Below are positions 9,457 through 18,753 of a DNA stretch of 64,000 bases, piece after piece. The stretch lies in contig CALWSR010000002.1 in assembly GCA_944384265.1 (NCBI GenBank), positions 104,361 through 168,360 of the forward strand, given 5' to 3'. Both the position numbers and the translations under genes were made by a program. The notes beneath the pieces were generated by a model, which saw nothing but the letters and a program-made list of their open reading frames with translations, ran no database searches and was not told the DNA's origin. Origin of the DNA: an uncultured Clostridia bacterium. GTDB taxonomy: Bacteria > Bacillota > Clostridia > Lachnospirales > Anaerotignaceae. The number at the start of each line of letters is the position of its first letter. The first letter of the stretch is position 1.

Positions 9457-12400
9457 TTATTGAAAATAATTGACACCAGATAAAAATAGCTTCTGGTCTT
9501 TGTTACCTGCCACATTTTTATACAATCCTGTACCGATTCTTTCAGAATGTCCCATTTTTCCAAGCACTCTGCCATCAGGACTTGTGATTCCTTCAATGGC
9601 AAGCATAGAGCCATTTGGATTATAGCGAATATCATAGGTTGGTCTGCCTGATGGGTCAACATATTGTGTTGCAATCTGTCCCTTTTGTTCCAGCTCTTTT
9701 AAAACAGCTTCCGGCGCAATAAAACGGCCTTCTCCATGAGAAACCGGTATGGTATGCACTTCTTCCGGCTCCACCTCCCAAAGCCAAGGAGAAAGATTGG
9801 AGGTGATTTTGGTATCCACCAAACAGGATACATGGCGCCCGATTTGATTGTATGTCAATGTAGGACTATTTTCATCAATATCTCTGATTTCACCATAAGG
9901 CACAAGCCCCAGCTTTATCAATGCCTGAAATCCATTGCAAATGCCCAGCATCAAGCCATCTCTATTTTTTAATAAATCCATTACCGCTTCTTTGATTTTA
10001 GGGTTTCTAAATGCTGCTGCAATAAACTTTCCGGAACCCTCCGGCTCATCTCCTGCACTAAAACCTCCCGGAATCATAATCATTTGAGCATTGCCAATCA
10101 TTTTTTCCATTTTTAAAATACTTTCTTCCAGTGCTTGCACAGAAAGATTTGATATCACAAATGTTTCTGCCACAGCCCCTGCCTTCTCAAAAGCTCTTTG
10201 AGAATCATATTCACAGTTTGTCCCAGGAAATACGGGAATAAATACACGAGGCTTAGCAATCCTATGCTTCTTTGTTATTTTTTCCGAAATGGCATAGCTT
10301 GATACAGAAATACATTCTTTTTTCTCTGATTTGATTTTGGTTGGAAAAACACTTTCCAAAGGCATTTGCCAAGCTTCAGCCGCTTGTTTGATATCTATCT
10401 CCATATCTTCATATGTGATAATAGGCTCTGCAATGGTTTCTCCCAATATCACTGCATCAATCCCCTGAAAATCAAAGACTTTTGCATGGGCCAATTCCAA
10501 TACAAATGAGCCGTATTCTCCTTTAAAAAAGTCTTTTTGCTGCAGCTCATCATTTAATTGAATGCCAATAAAATTGCCAAAAGCCATTTTGCTGATTGCT
10601 TCTGCAATTCCTCCGCTTCTTACAGTATGGGCAGAAACACAAATGCCTTTTTGAATATAATCATGTACTACCTCAAACATTTTTTTCAAATAAGCATAAT
10701 CCGGCAAATCATTATCATCTCTTCTTGCAGGTAAAAATACCACTTTATTGCCTGCTTTTTTAAATTCCGGAGAAATGATATGATTTACTTTTTCATAATC
10801 CACCGCAAAGGAAACCAATGTAGGAGGTACTGTCATCTCTTCAAATGTTCCGGACATACTGTCTTTTCCTCCAATGGCCGCTACCCCCATTGCCATTTGT
10901 GCTTTAAAAGCACCAATCAATGCTGCAAAAGGCTTTCCCCATTTTTCCGCATTTGTACCCAATCTTTCAAAATATTCCTGAAAAGAAAGTCTTGCTTTTT
11001 TATAATTTCCACCTGCTGCAACAATTTTTGCCAAGGATTCTATCACTGCAAACACGGCACCATGAAAAGGACTCCATTTTGCCATTTCCGGCTGATATCC
11101 AAAGCTCATCATGGTTGCAGTTGTGGTTTCTCCCTCCAGCATAGGCACCTTTGCCGCCATAACCTCCGGAGGGGTCAGCTGATTTTTGCCTCCAAAGGGC
11201 ATCAGTACAGTGTTTGCACCAATGGTAGCATCAAAACGCTCCGCCAGCCCCTTTTGTCCTGCCACATTCAGCTTTTGTAAATTTTTTAGCCATGCCTGTT
11301 TTAAATCTTGTTCTATCAGCTGCTCTGAAACAGATGTTTTTTCAAAGAAATTTTCATTGACAGGCATTTTCACAAAAACATTTGTCTTTTGTGTTACACC
11401 ATTTGTATCTAAAAAATCTCTTGAAATATTAACAATGTCTTTTCCACGCCAATTCATAACCAGCCTTCTGTTGTCTGTGACAACGGCCACTTGAGTCGCC
11501 TCTAAATTTTCTTCTGCTGCATAGCTTATAAATTTTTCTGTATCCTCTTTTGCCACTACCACAGCCATTCTTTCCTGCGATTCTGAAATGGCCAGTTCTG
11601 TACCATCCAAGCCTTCATATTTTTTTGGCACTGCATCCAAATTGATGGTCAATCCTTCTGCCAGTTCTCCAATGGCAACAGAAACACCGCCGGCACCAAA
11701 GTCATTGCAGCGTTTTATCATTCTGCTTACTTTGGGATTGCGAAACAATCTTTGCAGCTTTCTCTCTGTGGGAGGGTTTCCCTTTTGTACCTCTGCTCCA
11801 CAGGTTTCAATGGAGGATACAGTGTGTTCCTTTGAAGAGCCTGTGGCACCGCCGCATCCATCCCGTCCTGTTCTGCCGCCTACCAGTATGATGCTGTCGT
11901 TTGGCTCAGGTCTTTTTCGCAGCACATTTTCTTTTTTTGCCGCCCCTATGACAGCGCCAATCTCCATTCTTTTGGCCACAAAGCCAGCGTCATATACCTC
12001 CACAACCTGTCCTGTTGCCAAACCAATTTGATTTCCATAGGAGCTGTAACCCCTTGCCGCCTCTGTTACAATTTTTCTTTGAGGCAGCTTTCCTGGTATG
12101 GTTTCAGATACATTGACCGTAGGATTGCCTGCACCGGTTACACGCATAGCCTGATATACATAGGAACGGCCGGACAATGGGTCACGAATGGCTCCGCCCA
12201 GACAAGTTGCCGCGCCGCCAAAGGGTTCAATTTCTGTTGGATGGTTATGTGTTTCGTTTTTAAACATAATCAGCCAATCCTGCATTTCTCCGTCCACATC
12301 CACAGGCACTGCAATAGAGCAGGCATTGATTTCCTCAGACTGGTCCAAATCCTCCAAAAGCCCCTTTTTTTTGAGAGATTTCATTGCCAAAACAGCAATA

Positions 12401-13233
12401 TCCATCAAATTGACATCTCTTGTTGTTTCTTTTTGGCCATATACTTCCTTTCTTTCTGATTGATACAGCTCATATGCTTTTTGAAAGGGTATTTTATATT
12501 TTCCGTTTTCAAATTCCACCTGCTCAATTTTTGTTTGGAAGGTTGTGTGTCTGCAATGGTCTGACCAATAGGTATCAATGACACGAATTTCTGTTATAGA
12601 AGGATTTCTTTTTTCTGTGTCTTTAAAATACTGCTGACAAAAAATAAAATCCTCTTCGCTCATAGCCATGCCCAGCTCTTGTCTAAGCTCCTTCAGCTGC
12701 TGAGGCGTTTTGACAATAAAGTCATTCAATATTTCTACATCCTTGGCCATTTCTCTTTCCATGTGCAAGCTTTCCGGCTTTTGCAAAGAAGCTTCTCTGC
12801 TGTCAACAGGATTAATGCAATACTGTTTTATTTTTTCCATTTCCTGCTGAGAAATGTCTCCTGTGAAGGCAAATACCTTTGCCACTGCAATGACAGGCTT
12901 TTCTGCCTGAGAAATAAGCTGCACACATTGCATTGCAGAATCTGCCCTTTGGTCATACTGCCCCGGCAAATATTCTGTTGCAAAAACAAATTCTTGCTGT
13001 GAAAAGGGTACTGCTTCTTCATACACATAATCCACCGGCGGCTCGGAAAAAATGGTGTTTTTTGCGCTTTCATAATCTTTTTGGCTAATGCCCTCTACAT
13101 CATAGCGATGCAGTATACGCAAAGAAACCAATCCGGATATGGCCAGATTTTCCTTCAAATCCTCCAAAAGCTGTTGTGCCTCTACATCACAGCCGGCTTT
13201 TTTTTCTACATACAGACGTTTTATCTCTCCCAT
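9457..13233 (-). CDS. purL: Phosphoribosylformylglycinamidine synthase, single chain
   Basis: 1258-residue enzyme of purine synthesis turning FGAR, glutamine and ATP into FGAM. A PurS-like N-terminal region is followed by the two-fold repeated synthetase core (HCRHTTF, ETHNHPTEIEPF, GGAATCLGGAIRD). The C-terminal class I glutaminase domain has FPGTNCEYDS, nucleophile about Cys1099 in GICNGFQ, and GHSER with the triad His and Glu. This is the fused clostridial form rather than separate PurS, PurL and PurQ. ATG at 13233 follows GGAAAGGA. No other pur genes are adjacent. Confidence 0.96.
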   Translation of the reverse strand: MGEIKRLYVEKKAGCDVEAQQLLEDLKENLAISGLVSLRILHRYDVEGISQKDYESAKNTIFSEPPVDYVYEEAVPFSQQEFVFATEYLPGQYDQRADSAMQCVQLISQAEKPVIAVAKVFAFTGDISQQEMEKIKQYCINPVDSREASLQKPESLHMEREMAKDVEILNDFIVKTPQQLKELRQELGMAMSEEDFIFCQQYFKDTEKRNPSITEIRVIDTYWSDHCRHTTFQTKIEQVEFENGKYKIPFQKAYELYQSERKEVYGQKETTRDVNLMDIAVLAMKSLKKKGLLEDLDQSEEINACSIAVPVDVDGEMQDWLIMFKNETHNHPTEIEPFGGAATCLGGAIRDPLSGRSYVYQAMRVTGAGNPTVNVSETIPGKLPQRKIVTEAARGYSSYGNQIGLATGQVVEVYDAGFVAKRMEIGAVIGAAKKENVLRKRPEPNDSIILVGGRTGRDGCGGATGSSKEHTVSSIETCGAEVQKGNPPTERKLQRLFRNPKVSRMIKRCNDFGAGGVSVAIGELAEGLTINLDAVPKKYEGLDGTELAISESQERMAVVVAKEDTEKFISYAAEENLEATQVAVVTDNRRLVMNWRGKDIVNISRDFLDTNGVTQKTNVFVKMPVNENFFEKTSVSEQLIEQDLKQAWLKNLQKLNVAGQKGLAERFDATIGANTVLMPFGGKNQLTPPEVMAAKVPMLEGETTTATMMSFGYQPEMAKWSPFHGAVFAVIESLAKIVAAGGNYKKARLSFQEYFERLGTNAEKWGKPFAALIGAFKAQMAMGVAAIGGKDSMSGTFEEMTVPPTLVSFAVDYEKVNHIISPEFKKAGNKVVFLPARRDDNDLPDYAYLKKMFEVVHDYIQKGICVSAHTVRSGGIAEAISKMAFGNFIGIQLNDELQQKDFFKGEYGSFVLELAHAKVFDFQGIDAVILGETIAEPIITYEDMEIDIKQAAEAWQMPLESVFPTKIKSEKKECISVSSYAISEKITKKHRIAKPRVFIPVFPGTNCEYDSQRAFEKAGAVAETFVISNLSVQALEESILKMEKMIGNAQMIMIPGGFSAGDEPEGSGKFIAAAFRNPKIKEAVMDLLKNRDGLMLGICNGFQALIKLGLVPYGEIRDIDENSPTLTYNQIGRHVSCLVDTKITSNLSPWLWEVEPEEVHTIPVSHGEGRFIAPEAVLKELEQKGQIATQYVDPSGRPTYDIRYNPNGSMLAIEGITSPDGRVLGKMGHSERIGTGLYKNVAGNKDQKLFLSGVNYFQ

Positions 13234-13312
13234 ATCGTAACGTAATCCTTTCCATAATTCAATTTACTTATTACCGTGAAAAAACTTGCTTTTTTATCGG
13301 CTTTATTGTAAT

Positions 13313-13341
13313 ATTGTACCATGTTTTGATATAGATGTAAA
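13313..13341 (-). promoter_or_regulatory. Sigma-A promoter of purL
   Basis: Minus strand TTTACA (13341-13336), 17 bp, TACAAT (13318-13313) with TG one base before the -10 box. The leader is about 70 nt; I see no purine riboswitch in it. Confidence 0.6.
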
Positions 13342-13387
13342 AAGATTTTTTTCACATCTGTTTTCATACAAAAAAGGGGGCAACGAT

Positions 13388-13750
13388 ATGCTTATTTTGG
13401 GCTGGGGTTCATCCTCAAAAATCATTTTAGAGCAAGCAGGTATTTGTAAACATTGCGGACATATGTGTCGTTTAGCAGTTTTTATGACATATTCTTATTT
13501 CAGTTTGTTTTTCATTCCTTTTTTCAAATGGGGAAAACAATACTATGTCAGAAGCTCCTGCTGCGGTGCAACCTATGCCATTTCTCCGGAAATGGGCAAG
13601 GCAATTTCCAAAGGGGGGTTAGATGTCCTTTCCCATGAGGAGCTGACCTATATTGTGGGCAGTGCCGCTTCTGTGGATGCCTACTGCGGTCATTGTGGTG
13701 CGCCAAAAAACGGAAATGCTTACTGTACAAAATGCGGCGCAAAATTTTGA
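13388..13750 (+). CDS. Zinc-ribbon protein of unknown function
   Basis: 120 residues from the ATG at 13388, preceded by AAAGGGGG. It has CKHCG near residue 20, a hydrophobic Phe-rich stretch (YSYFSLFFIPFFKWGKQYY, about residues 36-54), a central CCGATYAIS, and a C-terminal double CxxC zinc ribbon (CGHCGAPKNGNAYCTKCGAKF). This pattern is a common small Firmicutes zinc-ribbon family; the hydrophobic part may contact membrane. Divergent from purL. No function can be assigned. Confidence 0.8.
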   Translation: MLILGWGSSSKIILEQAGICKHCGHMCRLAVFMTYSYFSLFFIPFFKWGKQYYVRSSCCGATYAISPEMGKAISKGGLDVLSHEELTYIVGSAASVDAYCGHCGAPKNGNAYCTKCGAKF

Positions 13751-13783
13751 TGAGCTTAGAGCAAATGAAAATTTGCTCTTTTT

Positions 13784-14530
13784 TTATGTTTGCTCCATTT
13801 TTTGCCGGATTCTAAGCAAAACCCTTTTTTCAATGCGAGAAACCTGTACTTGAGAAATGCCCATTTTTTTGGCAATGTCTGATTGTGTTTTGTCTTCAAA
13901 ATAGCGCAGCAATATAATTTGCTTTTCTTTTGGCTCCAGCTGGTTCAATATTTCCTTTAAAGCAATTTTTTCTATGAGTTTATCATCGTTTTCTGCCTTT
14001 TTTTGCTCCAGCTTGTCCAAAACATACATAGGACTGTTTCCATTGTCCCCCTGATAAACCGTAGCATAAATGCTTTCCACCTCTCTGTCAGCATCCATTG
14101 CCGCCGCCAGTTCTTCCACAGACACACACAGCTCCTTTGCCAATTCTCCAATGGTGATTTCTCTGCCTGTTTTGTGTATCAATGCCTGTCTGGTATATTT
14201 TGCCTTCACTGCCAATTCTTTTAAAGGCCTGCTTACCTTTATCATACCGTCATCTCTCAAAAAACGCTTGATTTCTCCCATAATCATAGGCACAGCATAG
14301 GTAGAAAATTTCACCTCCATAGACACATCAAATTTTTCAATACATTTTAATAATCCTATGGCTCCAATCTGATACAAATCCTCCAGCTCATATCCTCTGC
14401 CTTTGAATCTTTTTACAATACTCCAAAGCAGTCCTGCATTTTCACAAACAAGCTTCTCTTTTGCGGCCTCCTCTCCCGATTGCGCTTTTCGTATCAGTGC
14501 ATAAACCTCTTCTGTTTCTAAATGATACAT
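13784..14530 (-). CDS. sigF: RNA polymerase sigma-F, forespore-specific
   Basis: 248-residue sigma-70 family factor, last gene of the spoIIA operon. Region 2 shows LLWSIVKRFKGRGYELEDLYQIGAIGLLKCIEKFD and FSTYAVPMIMGEIKRFLRDDG; region 4 shows QSDIAKKMGISQVQVSRIEKRVL. In the Bacillus/Clostridium scheme sigma-F is the first compartment-specific sigma factor of the forespore and is held inactive by SpoIIAB until SpoIIAA is dephosphorylated. Position directly after spoIIAB separates it from the similar sigma-G. Confidence 0.95.
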   Translation of the reverse strand: MYHLETEEVYALIRKAQSGEEAAKEKLVCENAGLLWSIVKRFKGRGYELEDLYQIGAIGLLKCIEKFDVSMEVKFSTYAVPMIMGEIKRFLRDDGMIKVSRPLKELAVKAKYTRQALIHKTGREITIGELAKELCVSVEELAAAMDADREVESIYATVYQGDNGNSPMYVLDKLEQKKAENDDKLIEKIALKEILNQLEPKEKQIILLRYFEDKTQSDIAKKMGISQVQVSRIEKRVLLRIRQKMEQT

Positions 14531-14541
14531 ATCCTCTCACC

Positions 14542-14979
14542 TCACAAAAAGGTGCCCTTGTTTATCACTTTTGTCATAGTCACCTTTGTGCCAATCCCTT
14601 CCACGCTTTCTACTGTCATGCTGTCCATAAATGTTTCCATCACAGTAAAGCCCATTCCGGAACGCTCCAGTTCCGGTTTTGATGTAAAAAGAGGCTGCTT
14701 TGCCTGCTCAATGTTTGCAATGCCTTTTCCTTTGTCTGATACTATGATTGTTACTTTATCCCCTATGTAACCGCAAAACAATGTTACCATGCCTTCTTTT
14801 TTTTCATATCCATGTATGATTGCATTAGTAACTGCTTCCGAAACAGCTGTTTTGATGTCTGTGATATCGGAAACCGTAGGATTGAGCTGAGACACAAATG
14901 TGGCTGCAGCCACTCTTGCAAATGCTTCATTTTCTGATTTTGCCAAAAACTGTACTGTCATCTCATTTTCATACGCCAT
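14542..14979 (-). CDS. spoIIAB: Anti-sigma-F factor and serine kinase SpoIIAB
   Basis: 145-residue GHKL-type kinase that binds sigma-F and phosphorylates SpoIIAA. ATP-site boxes are visible: [15 protein letters not shown] (N-box), VSDKGKGI (G1) and [16 protein letters not shown] (G2). The ATG at 14979, after GGGGAGG, is chosen; it lies 4 bp from the spoIIAA stop, so the two are translated together. 11 bp separate it from sigF. Confidence 0.96.
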   Translation of the reverse strand: MAYENEMTVQFLAKSENEAFARVAAATFVSQLNPTVSDITDIKTAVSEAVTNAIIHGYEKKEGMVTLFCGYIGDKVTIIVSDKGKGIANIEQAKQPLFTSKPELERSGMGFTVMETFMDSMTVESVEGIGTKVTMTKVINKGTFL

Positions 14980-14983
14980 TTTT

Positions 14984-15328
14984 TTATACCTCCCCAAATG
15001 CTTTTAACGCTTCTGACACCGATGGATATTGGGCAATGATTTTGTTCATGCCGGCCATTTGAAATATCTTTGCAGCTCTTTGCTCTGCATTTGCAACGGC
15101 TGTTTTTCCGCCATATGCCAATACCCATTTGTATCTTCCAATGAGCATACCAATGCCGGAGCTGTCCATAAATGTAACGCCTTCAAAATCAAATATCAAA
15201 TTTTTGGAGCCGCTTTTTTGAAATTCTCTTTCTATTTTTTCTTTCAATTCCTTTGCAGTATGATGGTCTATTTCTCCTTGTATTCGTACAATCAATGCAG
15301 ATGTCTTTTTTTGAAATTCTACTTTCAT
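14984..15328 (-). CDS. spoIIAA: Anti-sigma-F factor antagonist SpoIIAA
   Basis: 114-residue STAS-domain protein, first gene of spoIIA. The motif [15 protein letters not shown] contains Ser56, aligned with the phosphorylated Ser58 of Bacillus SpoIIAA. Unphosphorylated SpoIIAA releases sigma-F from SpoIIAB in the forespore. The ATG at 15328 follows ACAGGAGG. A sigma-H promoter would be expected upstream, but I could not recognise a convincing one. Confidence 0.96.
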   Translation of the reverse strand: MKVEFQKKTSALIVRIQGEIDHHTAKELKEKIEREFQKSGSKNLIFDFEGVTFMDSSGIGMLIGRYKWVLAYGGKTAVANAEQRAAKIFQMAGMNKIIAQYPSVSEALKAFGEV

Positions 15329-15565
15329 TTTCTTTCCTCCTGTTTTTGATGAATGCAAAAACTTCTCCTATTTACTATACACTATTTTTATGCTGATTTT
15401 ATTACTTTTTTATCGTCAAATTCTTTTATAAAAAATAAAAATCAATTTTTTTTCTTTTTATTATGATATGGAAATACAAATCAAAACAAATTGCAAAAGT
15501 ATTTTTTTCATTTCATAAAGCATTTTAAAATAGCTTCTTATTATAAAAAACATCTGTTTAGACAC

Positions 15566-15594
15566 GCACATTTTTATACCCTTTTTCATACAAT
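15566..15594 (+). promoter_or_regulatory. Sigma-E type promoter of sigK
   Basis: GCACATT (15566-15572), 14-bp spacer, CATACAAT (15587-15594). The -10 box is an exact match to the sigma-E consensus CATACAnT and the -35 box differs from KMATATT at one base. The expected start is about 26 nt before the GTG of sigK. Confidence 0.7.
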
Positions 15595-15626
15595 AAATCA
15601 ATGACTCCTTTAGGAGGTGTGCAGCT

Positions 15627-16319
15627 GTGGTGGTAGAACTTCTTGGCTCCATATTTTTATTTTCATTTGTATCCGGAAGTGGTTCTTTTCCAAAACCTTT
15701 ATCTGCCGAAGAAGAAAAAAAATACATCCAACAATTTGAATCAGGCACACAACAGCAAAAACAGCAGGCAAAAGACATTTTGATTGAAAGAAATTTACGT
15801 CTTGTGGCGCACATTGCCAAAAAATACAACGGCTTTCAAAAAGACGCCGAGGATTTAATCTCCATTGGCACCATAGGGCTTATCAAAGCAGTGTCCTCTT
15901 ATAATTCTGCCAAAGGCATACGCCTAGCCACATATGCCTCCCGGTGTATTGAAAATGAAATACTCATGTCACTAAGGGCTTCCAAAAAGTATAGCCAGGA
16001 CATTTCCTTACAAGACCCCATTGGCACAGACAGAGATGGAAACGAAATTATCATGCTGGATATCATCAGTGCGGAAAATGACAATATTGCAGAACAAATT
16101 GATTTAAAAATGCAAATCAAATTGCTTTATGAAAAACTAAAATCCTCTCTCAAAGACAGAGAGCAGCTTGTAATAGAGCTTCGATATGGGTTATATGGAA
16201 AGGAAGAGGTTACACAGCAGGAAATTGCAAAAATGCTTGGCATTTCCCGTTCCTACGTTTCCCGTATCGAAAAAAAGGCTTTAAAAAAATTGTATGCTGA
16301 AATGAAGCAGCTGCAATAA
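15627..16319 (+). CDS. sigK: RNA polymerase sigma-K, late mother-cell sigma factor
   Basis: 230 residues, GTG start after TAGGAGGTG. A hydrophobic N-terminal segment (LLGSIFLFSFVSGSGSFPKPL, about residues 5-25) corresponds to the pro-sequence that SpoIVFB-type proteases remove in Bacillus. Region 2 (RNLRLVAHIAKKYNG, DLISIGTIGLIKAVSSYN) and region 4 (TQQEIAKMLGISRSYVSRIEKKALKKL) follow. The gene is continuous, with no skin-like insertion. It is divergent from spoIIA and directed by a sigma-E promoter. Confidence 0.93.
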   Translation: MVVELLGSIFLFSFVSGSGSFPKPLSAEEEKKYIQQFESGTQQQKQQAKDILIERNLRLVAHIAKKYNGFQKDAEDLISIGTIGLIKAVSSYNSAKGIRLATYASRCIENEILMSLRASKKYSQDISLQDPIGTDRDGNEIIMLDIISAENDNIAEQIDLKMQIKLLYEKLKSSLKDREQLVIELRYGLYGKEEVTQQEIAKMLGISRSYVSRIEKKALKKLYAEMKQLQ

Positions 16320-16352
16320 TGGGCATTTTGCCCTTACATAGATTTTTTACAC

Positions 16353-16380
16353 AAAAAAAGCAGGAACAAAAGCCCCTGCC
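16353..16380 (-). terminator. Intrinsic terminator after the marR-type gene
   Basis: GCAGG / CCTGC arms at 16360-16364 and 16375-16379, followed on the minus strand by seven T. It sits 4 bp after the regulator stop codon. Confidence 0.65.
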
Positions 16381-16383
16381 CTT

Positions 16384-16809
16384 TCAATTCATAAATTTTC
16401 CTGATGCAATCACTCTTAAATCTTCTTTTAATCTTTGTATTTCCTCTTCTGAAAAATCCTTCAATACCACTTCATTGACTGTTTCAATAATTTGTTGTAT
16501 TGGTTTTTGCAGTACCTTTCCTTTTTCTGTCACAACCACCCGTATTTCTCTTCTGTCCTCTTTGTTTACAAAACGCTCAATCAATCCCTTTTTTTGCATT
16601 CTGTCCAAAACTCCTGAAATGGTAGATGTTTCCAAACAAAGAATTTCAGAAATTTGCTTTGGCGTTGCATATTCTCTTGTCCAAAGACAGCTTAATACAC
16701 CATACTGAGAAGGTGTAATGTCATATGCAGACAGCTGACTGCTTAAAAACTGAAATACAGTATGTTGTGCTGTTGTTAATAAAAAATTGATGCATTGTGT
16801 CAGTTCCAT
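16384..16809 (-). CDS. MarR-family transcriptional regulator
   Basis: 141-residue winged-helix repressor. The HTH is YATPKQISEILCLETSTISGVLDRMQKKGLIER, followed by the wing DRREIRVVVTEKGK; helices at both ends form the dimer interface. MarR proteins usually bind their own promoter and respond to phenolic or oxidant ligands. The only same-strand neighbour upstream is the trhP gene, 19 bp away, so it may be the last gene of the mltG-trmR-trhP operon. Targets unknown. Confidence 0.88.
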   Translation of the reverse strand: MELTQCINFLLTTAQHTVFQFLSSQLSAYDITPSQYGVLSCLWTREYATPKQISEILCLETSTISGVLDRMQKKGLIERFVNKEDRREIRVVVTEKGKVLQKPIQQIIETVNEVVLKDFSEEEIQRLKEDLRVIASGKFMN

Positions 16810-16828
16810 AAGTATAATTCCTTTTCTA

Positions 16829-18079
16829 TCAAAATGGTTGGTTGATTACAGCTTTTCTCATCATATCAAATTTTTTTACTGCTTTTGTAAATTGAACCTT
16901 TAAAATTTCTTGTGGATGGGGTGCAGACATAATTTCCTCCCCTGCTTCATTCCACATTTTTTCTACTGTCATGGAAAAGGCCTCTCCCTTTGCCGGCATC
17001 ACTTCAATTTCTTCCCCCACAGAAAATTTATTTCTTTGTTCCACAACAGCACAGTTTTGCCAGTCAGAATCCTCTTTTATCATTCCAATAAAATCATATT
17101 CTCGTATATAGCTGTTATTTGTATACACCTGCTGATTTCCATCAGGCTTGCCATAATAAAATGCGGTGGTATATTCTCTGTGACTTGCCTTTGAAACCTC
17201 CTGCATATAAAGTGGAATGTTTTTTTCATATTTTTCAGGGGATTCAAAATAATCATCTATTGCTGTACGATAAGCCTTTATTACTGTGCCAACATAAAAT
17301 GGTGTTTTCATTCTTCCTTCAATTTTTAGGCTGACCACACCTGCTTGTATCAAATCGGGAATATGCTCCAGCATACACAAATCCTTTGAATTATATATAT
17401 AAGTTCCTCTTTCATTTTCCTCCACAGGCATATATTCTCCCGGTCTTGTTTCCTCTACAATATGATATTTCCATCTGCAAGGATGGGAACAAGCTCCCTT
17501 GTTGGCATCACGTCCACTTAAATAATTGCTCAAAAGACACCTGCCGGAATAAGAAATACACATTGCTCCATGAACAAATGCTTCTATTTCCATATCTTGA
17601 GGTATGCTTTGACGAATTTGTGCAATTTCTTTTAAAGAAAGCTCTCTTGCCACAACAATTCTTTTGGCTCCCAGCTGATACCACATTTGGGCACTTTTAT
17701 AGTTTGTATTATTGGCCTGTGTAGAGATGTGCAGCTCCAAAGAAGGAGCTGCCTCCCTTGCCACAGAAAACACACCCAAATCAGAAACCAACAAAGCATC
17801 TGCTCCCATTTTTTCCACTTCTTTAAAATATTCTGCCATGCCTTCAAAATCTGCATTATGCGCATAAATATTTGCCGTTACATACACCTTTGCACCATGG
17901 GCATGAGCAAATGCAATGCCTTCTTTCATTTTTGCAGCATCAAAATTTTTTGCCTTGGCCCTCAAGCCATAGGCCTCTCCGCCAATGTATACAGCATCTG
18001 CGCCATACAGCACAGCAATTTTTAATTTTTCTAAATCTCCTGCCGGTGCCAGCAATTCCGGTTTTTGTTTTGGTATCAT
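16829..18079 (-). CDS. trhP: U32-family protein, tRNA uridine hydroxylation (TrhP-like)
   Basis: 416 residues of peptidase family U32. The hallmark VHGAMCISYSGRCLLSNY and the following GACSHPCRWKY carry the four cysteines expected to hold an iron-sulfur cluster. TrhP proteins use prephenate to hydroxylate U34 of tRNA to 5-hydroxyuridine. The gene overlaps the methyltransferase gene at ATGA, in the same order as Bacillus yrrM-yrrN-yrrO, which supports TrhP over a true collagenase. Only one U32 gene is present here, whereas Bacillus has two in tandem. Confidence 0.85.
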   Translation of the reverse strand: MIPKQKPELLAPAGDLEKLKIAVLYGADAVYIGGEAYGLRAKAKNFDAAKMKEGIAFAHAHGAKVYVTANIYAHNADFEGMAEYFKEVEKMGADALLVSDLGVFSVAREAAPSLELHISTQANNTNYKSAQMWYQLGAKRIVVARELSLKEIAQIRQSIPQDMEIEAFVHGAMCISYSGRCLLSNYLSGRDANKGACSHPCRWKYHIVEETRPGEYMPVEENERGTYIYNSKDLCMLEHIPDLIQAGVVSLKIEGRMKTPFYVGTVIKAYRTAIDDYFESPEKYEKNIPLYMQEVSKASHREYTTAFYYGKPDGNQQVYTNNSYIREYDFIGMIKEDSDWQNCAVVEQRNKFSVGEEIEVMPAKGEAFSMTVEKMWNEAGEEIMSAPHPQEILKVQFTKAVKKFDMMRKAVINQPF

Positions 18080-18747
18080 ACACAATCTCCCTCTGTTTGT
18101 TTTATTTTGCAGCAAAGTGCTACACCATCGCCCACAGGCAATATACAGCTTTCCAAAGCTGGATGATGGGAAATATCCCACAAAAAATTTCTCATTCTTT
18201 TGTGTATTGTTCTTTGTCTTCTAGGCACACTAAAACGGGTTTTTGCAATACTGCCCCCCTGCAATACATCATCCACAATCAAAAGCCCTCCTATGGGCAA
18301 AAGACGCAGACAATGGGGCAAAAAGCTGCCATACTGCCCCTTTGCCGCATCCAAAAAAATCACATCATACTGCTGATTCAGCTTGGGCAAAACATTGGCC
18401 GCATCCCCTTCTATGATTTCAATGGTATCCTCCAAATGCATTTTTTTGATATTTTCTCTGGCGTCCTGAAGCATCACTTCAAACCGGTCTATGGTTGTAA
18501 TTTTCCCTCCCTCCTGAATATAACGGCTCATCAGTCCTGCAGAAAATCCCACAGCAGTACCGATTTCCAATATTTTTTTTGGTTTTTTGATGCAGAGCAG
18601 TACACTCAAAAGCCTTGCTGTTTCATGGGGTACAATAGGTACCTGATTTTTTATGGACTGTTTTTGTATTTCTCCCAGCATACCATCATACATGGGCTGC
18701 ACTGTTCTTAAATATAAATTGATTTCTTCATCTGTAACATAATTCAT
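18076..18747 (-). CDS. trmR: tRNA 5-hydroxyuridine methyltransferase (TrmR-like)
   Basis: 223-residue class I SAM-dependent O-methyltransferase of the caffeoyl-CoA OMT fold. The SAM loop ILEIGTAVGFSAGLMSRY and the metal/substrate region DVIFLDAAKGQYGSFLP plus IVDDVLQGG are clear. In Bacillus, TrmR makes 5-methoxyuridine from the TrhP product at tRNA position 34. Its place between mltG and the U32 gene matches Bacillus yrrL-yrrM-yrrN, so I favour TrmR. A generic small-molecule O-methyltransferase is the alternative. Confidence 0.85.
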   Translation of the reverse strand: MNYVTDEEINLYLRTVQPMYDGMLGEIQKQSIKNQVPIVPHETARLLSVLLCIKKPKKILEIGTAVGFSAGLMSRYIQEGGKITTIDRFEVMLQDARENIKKMHLEDTIEIIEGDAANVLPKLNQQYDVIFLDAAKGQYGSFLPHCLRLLPIGGLLIVDDVLQGGSIAKTRFSVPRRQRTIHKRMRNFLWDISHHPALESCILPVGDGVALCCKIKQTEGDCV

Positions 18748-18753
18748 GCTTTT

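Noticed and set aside
10780..13002. Long plus-strand frames opposite purL
   Set aside because: Shadows of purL codon usage; no start signals.
13234..13387. Purine riboswitch before purL
   Set aside because: The leader is only about 70 nt and lacks the conserved purine-aptamer core.
15329..15480. Sigma-H promoter before spoIIAA
   Set aside because: Expected from biology, but no convincing AGGA-N12-GAAT pair was found.
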